DNA of 5,795 nucleotides from Desulfobulbaceae bacterium (GTDB taxonomy: Bacteria > Desulfobacterota > Desulfobulbia > Desulfobulbales > DAOVSZ01): NCBI GenBank assembly GCA_030627725.1, contig DAOVSZ010000190.1, forward strand, positions 1 to 5,795. Direction: 5' to 3'. Below, piece by piece: positions 1-4,470 of the stretch. How positions within the stretch are numbered: the first letter of the stretch is position 1; the number at the start of each line of letters is the position of its first letter. The position numbers were made by a program, and so were the translations under genes. The notes below the pieces were generated by a model. The model was given only the letters and a program-made list of their open reading frames with translations. It was not told the origin of the DNA and searched no databases.

Positions 1-635
1 CCCTCAATGTCTACGGATCCAGAGAAAAGGCAGCCATTTCCCATATTATGGATGATTTTCAGAAGGTATTTGCAGGGTCGCAACTGCCCCGGTCAGTGAC
101 CATGGAGCAGAGCGGGGATATCAAACAGTTTAAAAGCGCAGCCGGGAGGATGGTCGCTGCCATCGGCTTTGCGGTGATCCTCATCTTTTTCACCCTGATT
201 GCCCTGTTTGACAGTATCAAAGTGGCCATCATGATTGTCCTGTCCATTCCGCTGACCATTATCGGAGCTTCCTGGACGAACCTCATCCTCGATTATCATG
301 TCTCCATGCCGGCCATGATGGGCTTTATTCTTCTCTCCGGCATCATCGTCAATAATGCCATTCTCCTCATTCATTTTGCCCAGGAAAAGATGGCGGAAGG
401 ATTGGCCAAAGAAGAGGCCATGCTCGAATCGATACGCATCCGTACCAGGCCGGTTCTGATGACCGCCTTTGCCGTTGCCGCCGGAATGCTGCCTGTAGCC
501 CTGGGCTCGGCAATCGGCCTTGAACGGCTGGCCCCCCTCGGCGCAGTGGCAATCGGTGGTCTCATTGTCGGGACGTTTTTAACACTGCTCTTTATCCCTC
601 TTATCTTTATCATGGTGACAAAGGAAAATGTCTGA
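1..635 (+). CDS. RND efflux transporter permease, C-terminal part (partial)
   Basis: The reading frame is open from the window edge (first full codon at position 3) to TGA at 633-635, giving the last 210 residues of a protein whose start lies upstream. The first ~45 residues are the end of the second periplasmic porter loop. Five hydrophobic segments follow, at about residues 46-70, 72-96, 102-126, 149-167 and 176-205, matching TM8-TM12 of AcrB-type pumps. Family-typical stretches are GIIVNNAILLIHFA in TM10 and RTRPVLMTAFAVAAGMLP in TM11. RND pumps sit in the inner membrane as trimers and use the proton gradient to expel drugs, metals or lipids through a periplasmic adaptor and an outer-membrane channel. 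The TM10 position that is Lys940 in E. coli AcrB is Asn here (VNNA instead of AKNA), a variant found in other RND branches, so proton coupling may differ from AcrB. The substrate cannot be inferred from this part. No partner gene follows, so any adaptor gene must lie upstream. Confidence 0.93.
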   Translation, partial: LNVYGSREKAAISHIMDDFQKVFAGSQLPRSVTMEQSGDIKQFKSAAGRMVAAIGFAVILIFFTLIALFDSIKVAIMIVLSIPLTIIGASWTNLILDYHVSMPAMMGFILLSGIIVNNAILLIHFAQEKMAEGLAKEEAMLESIRIRTRPVLMTAFAVAAGMLPVALGSAIGLERLAPLGAVAIGGLIVGTFLTLLFIPLIFIMVTKENV

Positions 636-641
636 AAAAAT

Positions 642-657
642 CCAATTAAAAAATTGG
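642..657. terminator. Weak hairpin just after the RND gene
   Basis: CCAATT (642-647) and AATTGG (652-657) form a 6-bp stem with an AAAA loop, 6 bases after the RND stop codon. On the plus strand it is preceded by six A and has no T tract after it. On the minus strand it is followed by ATTTTTT, so it looks more like a weak terminator for leftward transcripts from the cytochrome side. The stem is AT-rich and short, so termination is uncertain. Confidence 0.25.
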
Positions 658-795
658 TTCCTCACTGTTTTGAGTGAGTAAACTCGATTAAGTTATCGGC
701 AAGAGTATGTACCTGTTTGGCAACCTCCGTTACGTTTCCGTAACTAGGTCTTCGTTTGACTCTTGCTGGTTGCTACCGATGTAATCTGTGAGGAA
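658..795. repeat. Nested inverted-repeat element, possible structured RNA or mobile relic
   Basis: A 138-bp stretch is bounded by perfect 8-bp inverted repeats, TTCCTCAC (658-665) and GTGAGGAA (788-795). Further nested complementary pairs lie inside: ATCGG 695-699 with CCGAT 776-780, GCAAGAGT 699-706 with ACTCTTGC 759-766, ACCT 723-726 with AGGT 746-749, and GTTACG 729-734 with CGTAAC 739-744. The terminal loop is TTTC on the plus strand but GAAA, a GNRA-type tetraloop, on the minus strand, so a minus-strand transcript would fold better. An additional pair, GGCAAC (719-724) with GTTGC (769-773), crosses the 8-bp stem and could be an alternative fold or pseudoknot. There is no open reading frame or transposase. 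It could be a non-autonomous mobile element, a structured RNA, or 3'-region structure for the leftward cytochrome transcript. I do not recognise it as a known family. Confidence 0.5.
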
Positions 796-876
796 AAGAG
801 AGTGATTTGTTAACAAAGAATTTTCAGAACGTAATGAAATTACAAGAAAAAAACGTTACAAGAGTCAAAAGAAGAC
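748..876. repeat. 18-bp inverted repeat (17/18) spanning 748-765 and 859-876
   Basis: GTCTTCGTTTGACTCTTG at 748-765 is the reverse complement of CAAGAGTCAAAAGAAGAC at 859-876 except at one position. The left arm lies inside the nested inverted-repeat element, where part of it (759-766) also pairs with 699-706. The same segment therefore has two mutually exclusive partners, one upstream and one downstream. Confidence 0.65.
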
Positions 877-878
877 TT

Positions 879-930
879 GACCCCTATCAGACCCCTATCA
901 TACTGACCCCTATCAAATACCTATCAAATA
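879..930. repeat. Short direct-repeat cluster, unit GACCCCTATCA
   Basis: The 11-bp unit GACCCCTATCA occurs three times, at 879-889, 890-900 and 905-915. The first two copies are directly adjacent and the third follows a 4-bp spacer. The cluster then decays into CTATCAAATA at 910-919 and 921-930. It lies between the inverted repeats and the 3' end of the leftward cytochrome gene. No gene is credible here. I have an uncertain impression that similar TGATAGGGGTC motifs occur near REP-associated (Y1-type) transposases in related bacteria, but no transposase is present in the window. Confidence 0.6.
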
Positions 931-962
931 TTTTCTATTCTATTTTCCGGAAACGCGAAAGG

Positions 963-1352
963 TCACTGCGCAGTCTTTTTTCTGATCTCAAGGGGATGAC
1001 AGGTGCTGCATTTTCCCGGCGCGTTTTTACCGGCCTTTCTTGCTGCCTTATGGCAATCCTTGCACAAGGTGTGGCCAACCTCTTTTAAGGTATCAAGTTT
1101 TTCGTTCCCGATATCCTGGTTGTGGCATTTATAACATTTCTCGATCGTCATGGTTCGATCTTTTGTATGGTGGCACTTCATACAGGCCATAAAGTCCTGG
1201 TGAAAACGGTGAGGAAATTTCGCCGGTTTTTTGGACTGAATAGACTTCATGGTGATCGAATCAGGGCCGATATCAACTTCAGCGGTGTATGCCGTTCCAA
1301 AAGATAAACAAAAAACCGCTACACTTCCTGCAAGTAACAACCTGGTCTTCAT
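963..1352 (-). CDS. Tetraheme class III cytochrome c (cytochrome c3 family)
   Basis: This 129-aa precursor begins with a Sec signal peptide (basic MKTR, hydrophobic core about residues 5-20, likely cleavage after the AYTA at 21-24). The mature part has four CXXCH heme c attachment motifs: CMKCH 57-61, CYKCH 73-77, CKDCH 97-101 and CSTCH 115-119. Four further histidines stand where class III cytochromes carry distal ligands: His48 and His51 in FPHRFHQ, His62 directly after the first heme motif, and His94 before the third. That fits four bis-histidine hemes, as in tetraheme c3 of sulfate reducers, rather than the triheme c7 type. Its expected role is periplasmic electron transfer between hydrogenases or formate dehydrogenases and membrane redox complexes. 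The minus-strand ribosome-binding region GGAGAGGA (about 1359-1366) supports this ATG. It appears monocistronic, and paired palindromes lie upstream at 1415-1500. The exact partner is unknown. Confidence 0.93.
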   Translation of the reverse strand: MKTRLLLAGSVAVFCLSFGTAYTAEVDIGPDSITMKSIQSKKPAKFPHRFHQDFMACMKCHHTKDRTMTIEKCYKCHNQDIGNEKLDTLKEVGHTLCKDCHKAARKAGKNAPGKCSTCHPLEIRKKTAQ

Positions 1353-1380
1353 CTGAGGTCCTCTCCTTTTATCTGGTTCG

Positions 1381-1409
1381 ATAGTTTTAGAATCCGTGCT
1401 TTAAAACAA
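1381..1409 (-). promoter_or_regulatory. Possible promoter of the cytochrome gene
   Basis: On the minus strand TTGTTT (1409-1404) is followed after 17 bases by AACTAT (1386-1381), giving a predicted start near 1374 and a leader of about 20 bases before the ATG at 1352. Both boxes match the sigma-70 consensus only partly. The first palindromic module (1415-1448) lies directly upstream of the -35 box, where an activator would be expected to bind. Confidence 0.25.
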
Positions 1410-1414
1410 ACGAT

Positions 1415-1448
1415 TATGTAACTGCTCACAGGGTGAAGCTGTTACATA
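1415..1448. promoter_or_regulatory. Palindromic module 1 upstream of the cytochrome gene
   Basis: TATGTAAC (1415-1422) and GTTACATA (1441-1448) form a perfect 8-bp inverted repeat with 18 bases between them. An inner TCAC/GTGA pair (1426-1429 and 1433-1436) adds to the symmetry. The left half reads TGTAA-N4-TCACAGG (1417-1432), the same pattern as the left half of module 2. It sits about 63-96 bp upstream of the cytochrome start on the minus strand. The most likely explanation is an operator for a dimeric regulator; the TGTGA/TCACA-like halves recall the CRP/FNR superfamily, but the 4-bp gap does not match the CRP consensus. Confidence 0.5.
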
Positions 1449-1466
1449 CCCGCCCAACACCTTACC

Positions 1467-1500
1467 TGTAAGCGATCACAGGTGCCTGTGATCGCTTACA
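1467..1500. repeat. Palindromic module 2: perfect 16-bp inverted repeat
   Basis: TGTAAGCGATCACAGG (1467-1482) is followed by TG and then its exact reverse complement (1485-1500). As RNA it would be a 15-bp stem closed by a four-base loop. It lies 3 bases past the stop codon of the leftward 116-aa gene and about 115 bp upstream of the cytochrome start. Neither strand has a T tract after the stem, so it is not a standard intrinsic terminator, though it could slow RNA polymerase or protect the 3' end of the upstream mRNA. Because it repeats the layout of module 1, an operator role is equally plausible. Confidence 0.8.
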
Positions 1501-1503
1501 CGA

Positions 1504-1854
1504 TCATTGTACCTTCCGTGTCTCCGACTCATCAAAGATCTGTCGTTCTCCGAGTTCGTCTTCCATCTTTGCCATCTTCTCAACCAACTCCTGAGATTCA
1601 ACCCCAAGGGCCTTGGCCAAGGATTCCATATCGTAACAGGGTTCGCCATCTTCGTTATAGCGGTCCGACTTCAACTCAGGAAAATGTTTATTGATCGCAT
1701 TACTTGAAGCACTTTGAAGGATTTCCCGGACCTGCGGCGGACCATAGAGCAGGAGCCATTTGACCGCCTCGGACCAGAGTTTGCTGTCAACCGTCTTATT
1801 TCCCAAAACCTCCAATGCCATCTCAAGGTTCCATTGATCTTTAAATTCCGACAT
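1504..1854 (-). CDS. Hypothetical protein, 116 aa, acidic and probably helical
   Basis: I do not recognise the family. The sequence has no signal peptide or membrane segment and should be soluble and cytoplasmic. Residues ~1-55 (WNLEMALEVLGNKTVDSKLWSEAVKWLLLYGPPQVREILQ) look helical. Residues ~66-75 contain the polar stretch DRYNEDGEPCYD. Residues ~76-105 (MESLAKALGVESQELVEKMAKMEDEL) resemble a small helix-turn-helix-like or coiled segment, though this is only an impression. The C-terminus is strongly charged. On the minus strand an AGGAG about 10 bases before the ATG supports the start, and a strong promoter candidate lies upstream at 1951-1978. The next gene in the same direction is the cytochrome, separated by 151 bp containing two palindromes, so the two are probably separate transcripts. 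Sensible codon use, the ribosome-binding site and the promoter argue for a real gene. Confidence 0.75.
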   Translation of the reverse strand: MSEFKDQWNLEMALEVLGNKTVDSKLWSEAVKWLLLYGPPQVREILQSASSNAINKHFPELKSDRYNEDGEPCYDMESLAKALGVESQELVEKMAKMEDELGERQIFDESETRKVQ

Positions 1855-1950
1855 GATTCGTTGTCTCCTGATTTCGTTTTGAACCGTTTCAGTGTAACCT
1901 GCTTGAACATAAAGTTTTTTTCACCTTCGTCCTACCCCCTGATCCCTAAC

Positions 1951-1978
1951 AAGATATTCACAGTTTTTTTTTTGTCAA
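1951..1978 (-). promoter_or_regulatory. Sigma-70-type promoter for the 116-aa gene
   Basis: On the minus strand a perfect -35 box TTGACA (1978-1973) is followed after 16 bases, including a run of nine A, by TATCTT (1956-1951), which matches four of six -10 positions. The predicted start near 1944 leaves a leader of about 90 bases before the ATG at 1854. The A tract in the spacer may bend the DNA. Confidence 0.5.
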
Positions 1979-2198
1979 ATAAGAATGTTACACCAAGAGA
2001 ATCAAAGCCTGCATGAAAAGAATCATGGCGCTCTTCAGACATACTATCAATAACCTGGAACTGATACTGCTCAACATATTTTTCTACTACACATCAGTCA
2101 CCGTACTCTTCATGAAAATAAGAACAAAAGGCCCCTCTTTTGAGAAAAATATATCTCTTTTCCCAAAACAGCATCTAAAACACTTGATTTGCGAGAGA

Positions 2199-2241
2199 TT
2201 TTACGATAACAATTGATTTTATATAAATAACAGCAATCAAT
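2199..2241 (+). promoter_or_regulatory. Candidate promoter and operator of the MucR-like gene
   Basis: TATAAA (2222-2227) is a plausible -10 box, but the -35 position 17 bases upstream (TTTTAC, 2199-2204) is poor. The -10 is bracketed by a 7-bp inverted repeat, ATTGATT (2212-2218) and AATCAAT (2235-2241), a layout expected of a repressor site. Ros/MucR proteins are known to bind AT-rich DNA with TA steps and often repress their own genes, so autoregulation is a reasonable inference. The downstream ribosome-binding site AGGAGG (2259-2264) is strong, 6 bases before the ATG. Confidence 0.35.
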
Positions 2242-2270
2242 GAATCAGCATTACATACAGGAGGGAGAAC

Positions 2271-2786
2271 ATGGGGAAATCATTAGTAGAGATGGCAGCT
2301 GACATTATTCAATCTCAATCTTTATCAAAGAACATGTCAACTGATGAAATTACATATGCCCTGCAAAATACATTTAAAACTCTTACTCTGCTGCAGGCTG
2401 AAGAGTTGATGATCAGCAGTGGTCAGGAAGGGGGGTTGCCGGGTGAAGGAGGGGCAACCAAAAAAGTCAACATCAGCCCTGAAAAATCTATTCAAAAGAA
2501 TAAAATCATCTGTCTCGAATGTGGTGAGGGCTTCAGAATGCTCTCCCCGAAACACCTCCGTTCTCACGAACTGACCGGCAGGGAATACAGAACAAAATAT
2601 GGTCTCTCCTTACGTCAGCCACTCTGTGCCAAGTCCCTGTCCGAACGTCGTAAGAAAGCAGGAAAAGCCCGGGGCCTTCCTGAAAACCTGAAAAAGTCCA
2701 TAGCTGAAAGGAAAAACAAGAAAACAACCACTGCACCTAAGAAGAAGGCCGCGGCAAAAAAGACAACTGCAAAGGCGAAGAAATAA
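2271..2786 (+). CDS. Ros/MucR-family zinc-finger transcriptional regulator with basic tail
   Basis: The 171-aa product has three parts. Residues ~4-48 form a helical N-terminal domain (LVEMAADIIQSQSLS...DEITYALQNTF), the typical MucR oligomerisation region. Residues ~81-112 are the Ros-type zinc finger: Cys81-X2-Cys84, then His95-X3-His99, followed by the family hallmark TGREYRTKYGL. Residues ~141-171 are a tail rich in Lys, Ala and Thr, like histone H1 or AlgP-type tails. Between Cys84 and His95 there are ten residues instead of the nine in Agrobacterium Ros (SPKH in the loop), so the finger geometry is slightly altered. MucR proteins oligomerise and bind AT-rich DNA, often silencing genes for surface polysaccharide, motility or acquired DNA. 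The tail should raise nonspecific DNA affinity. An exact AGGAGG six bases upstream fixes the start. A strong terminator follows, so it is transcribed alone. Confidence 0.9.
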   Translation: MGKSLVEMAADIIQSQSLSKNMSTDEITYALQNTFKTLTLLQAEELMISSGQEGGLPGEGGATKKVNISPEKSIQKNKIICLECGEGFRMLSPKHLRSHELTGREYRTKYGLSLRQPLCAKSLSERRKKAGKARGLPENLKKSIAERKNKKTTTAPKKKAAAKKTTAKAKK

Positions 2787-2813
2787 TCCCGGATTTTTCT
2801 AGTCGTAGAACAT

Positions 2814-2856
2814 AAAAAAAGGTATTATATGCATCTTGTATATAATACCTTTTTTT
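2814..2856. terminator. Bidirectional intrinsic terminator after the MucR-like gene
   Basis: GGTATTATAT (2821-2830) and ATATAATACC (2840-2849) form a perfect 10-bp stem with a 9-base loop. Seven A precede it (2814-2820) and seven T follow it (2850-2856), so it can work in either direction. It lies 27 bases past the MucR-like stop codon and separates that gene from murI. The stem is AT-rich, but the U tract is good. Confidence 0.88.
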
Positions 2857-2925
2857 ATTCTGAAACCAAGAGCGTACACCGGCTCTCATCTGCACACTTA
2901 ATTTCTTGTTATTTCCAGACACACT

Positions 2926-3744
2926 ATGATCGGCATATTCGACTCAGGCGTCGGCGGCATGACCGTCGCCAAAGCCATTGAAAAAACTCTCCCGGAATAT
3001 CGCCTGGTATACTTCGGTGATCTGGCACGAACTCCATACGGCTCCAAAAGCCCGGAAACCATTATCCGCTATGCCAGAGAGAATACCGAATTCCTTATAT
3101 CAAAAGGCGCAAAGCTTATTATTATTGCCTGCAACTCTGCTGCAAGTGTTGCGACAGAGACACTGAAAGAAGAATTCGACCTGCCGATATTCGAGGTCAT
3201 CTCCCCTGCCATCAAAAAGGCGGTTGCAACATCCAAGACCGGCCGGATCGGAATAATCGGGACCCGGGCAACCATCACCAGCGGGGTGTATGAAAAGAAA
3301 ATCCGGAAGCAAAATTCCAGCTTCAAGGTGTATTCCACACCGTGTCCGCTTCTCGTGCCGCTGGTCGAAGAAGGGTGGTTTGAAAAGCGCGAGACAAAAA
3401 TGATACTCAGGCGATATCTCCATCCTCTGAAGTTAAAACAAGTGGATTCGCTTGTCCTTGGCTGCACCCATTATCCCCTGCTCAAAGATCTCATTCGTCC
3501 AAGAATCGGCAAACGCGTCAAGGTGATCGATTCTTCAGAAGAGGTAGCGGCTGATCTCAAATCGTATCTTCGCGAGCATTCTTCTTTTGCCAAAGAATTG
3601 ACACAAAACGGCCGCCACCACTATTATGTCTCGGATATCACCTACACGGCACATTCGATCGCCCAACGCATTTTCGGAAGGGAGATTCAACTGAACAAGA
3701 CCACGTACGCCCCGCAGAGCGGGGAAGTGAAAAGTGAAAAGTGA
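2926..3744 (+). CDS. murI: Glutamate racemase
   Basis: MurI converts L-glutamate to D-glutamate for peptidoglycan in the cytoplasm, without a cofactor, using two cysteines. The 272-aa product has the usual length and all key motifs: DSGVGG (6-11) with catalytic Asp6 and Ser7, ACNSA (68-72) with catalytic Cys69, and GCTHYPLL (179-186) with catalytic Cys180 and His182. VYFGDLARTPYGSK (28-41) is also typical of the family. The protein begins almost directly with the first motif, and an in-frame stop at 2899-2901 with no other start codon in between makes ATG 2926 the only option. No Shine-Dalgarno sequence is visible before it, which is odd for such a gene. The last residues (GEVKSEK) are encoded by a short tandem repeat. 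It begins 70 bp after a strong terminator and leads the murI-lolA-radical SAM operon. Confidence 0.97.
   Translation: MIGIFDSGVGGMTVAKAIEKTLPEYRLVYFGDLARTPYGSKSPETIIRYARENTEFLISKGAKLIIIACNSAASVATETLKEEFDLPIFEVISPAIKKAVATSKTGRIGIIGTRATITSGVYEKKIRKQNSSFKVYSTPCPLLVPLVEEGWFEKRETKMILRRYLHPLKLKQVDSLVLGCTHYPLLKDLIRPRIGKRVKVIDSSEEVAADLKSYLREHSSFAKELTQNGRHHYYVSDITYTAHSIAQRIFGREIQLNKTTYAPQSGEVKSEK
3725..3744 (+). repeat. 7-bp tandem repeat forming the end of murI
   Basis: AAGTGAA is repeated twice and followed by AAGTGA, with strict 7-bp period, and the last copy supplies the TGA stop (3742-3744). Because 7 is not a multiple of 3, gain or loss of a unit would change the reading frame and the C-terminus. 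Confidence 0.75.
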
Positions 3745-3778
3745 CAAACGACTTGAAGATCTTTAAGGAATATCTTTT

Positions 3779-4468
3779 ATGACTATCTCTCACAGAATCC
3801 TAGCCTTTCGGCTGGTGATTATCTTCTTTGTACTCACCATTCACGTGACACAGACTGCGGGAAACGGACAGGCTTCAGAGATGTCACCCCTGGAGATTGC
3901 GGAAACTCTTCAGCAAAGATACGACGCCACCAAGACCTTTTCTGCTGATTTTCAGCAGTTCACCACCATGAAATTAAGCCGCCGGGACAGGCGCGGCGCC
4001 GGAACCGTTGTGATCAAAAAACCTGACTCCATGCGGTGGGATTATACTTCACCGGATAGACAGGTCATCATATCCGACGGGAAGACACTGACGATGTATT
4101 TTGCCAAGAACACGCAGATGATCGTCGGCCCGGCCAGGCAATATCTTGAATCGGACATCACCTATGCCTTTTTCACCGGCACCGGAAATATCCTACGAGA
4201 TTTCGAGGTATTCCCCCCAGACCTGGGAACACGAGCAATGCCTGGAGCACATTGCATAAAACTCGTGCCCCGAAAACCTCATCCCCAGGTAGACTTTCTC
4301 CATGTCTGGGTTACGGCGGAGACATTTCTGATTCACAGGATCATGATCGTTGACCAGCTCGGCAGTGTGACCGACCTTCTGTTCTCAAACATCACGACAG
4401 ATCAGGAAATACCTCCGGACCTCTTTGTCTTCACACCGCCGCCTGACACGGAAATTATCGAACAGTAA
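3779..4468 (+). CDS. lolA: Outer-membrane lipoprotein carrier protein LolA
   Basis: LolA is the periplasmic chaperone that takes lipoproteins released by the LolCDE transporter and delivers them to the outer membrane. The 229-aa precursor has an uncleaved-length N-terminus with a hydrophobic core at about residues 7-21 and likely cleavage between 27 and 33. It has no lipobox cysteine, as expected for a soluble protein. Family-typical stretches are FSADFQQF (54-61), KKPDSMRWDYTSP (80-92) and IISDGKTLTMY (97-107). The C-terminal IPPDLFVFTPPPDTEII is the usual LolA ending. AAGGA at 3765-3769, 9 bases before the ATG, supports the start. It lies 34 bp after murI and 2 bp before the radical SAM gene, in one operon. 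The role of a lone LolA beside murI fits envelope assembly. Only one cysteine remains in the mature part, and no lolB is seen. Confidence 0.92.
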   Translation: MTISHRILAFRLVIIFFVLTIHVTQTAGNGQASEMSPLEIAETLQQRYDATKTFSADFQQFTTMKLSRRDRRGAGTVVIKKPDSMRWDYTSPDRQVIISDGKTLTMYFAKNTQMIVGPARQYLESDITYAFFTGTGNILRDFEVFPPDLGTRAMPGAHCIKLVPRKPHPQVDFLHVWVTAETFLIHRIMIVDQLGSVTDLLFSNITTDQEIPPDLFVFTPPPDTEIIEQ

Positions 4469-4470
4469 CT

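Larger units (their letters stand above)
1855..2270. other. AT-rich divergent intergenic region
   Basis: This 416-bp gap separates the leftward 116-aa gene from the rightward regulator gene. It holds the minus-strand promoter at 1951-1978 and the upstream region of the regulator gene. A plus-strand reading frame of 67 codons at 2013-2216 has no ribosome-binding site and no recognisable protein character, so I do not call it. Otherwise I see only A and T runs and no RNA gene. An AT-rich region beside a Ros/MucR-type gene could itself be a binding target of that protein. Confidence 0.6.

Noticed and set aside
719..773. Integron attC recombination site
   Set aside because: Paired GTTRRRY-type core sites with the right spacing are not present, and there is no integrase or cassette gene nearby.
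690..790. Cyclic-di-GMP (GEMM) riboswitch
   Set aside because: The GGTTGCTACCGAT end looked reminiscent, but the conserved GCAAACC and GACGCAAAGC parts are absent and no suitable downstream plus-strand gene exists.
879..930. CRISPR array
   Set aside because: The repeat units are only 11 bp, two are directly adjacent and the third follows after 4 bp, so there are no spacers of CRISPR length.
807..1088. 93-codon plus-strand reading frame over the repeat cluster and the cytochrome 3' end
   Set aside because: It overlaps the convincing minus-strand tetraheme cytochrome gene, has no ribosome-binding site, and its sequence derives from the direct repeats.
2013..2216. 67-codon plus-strand reading frame in the intergenic region
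   Set aside because: There is no ribosome-binding site, no family resemblance, and the composition is what AT-rich non-coding DNA gives.
2906..2930. Promoter TTGTTA/TATGAT just before murI
   Set aside because: The spacer is only 13 bp and the -10 box would overlap the start codon.
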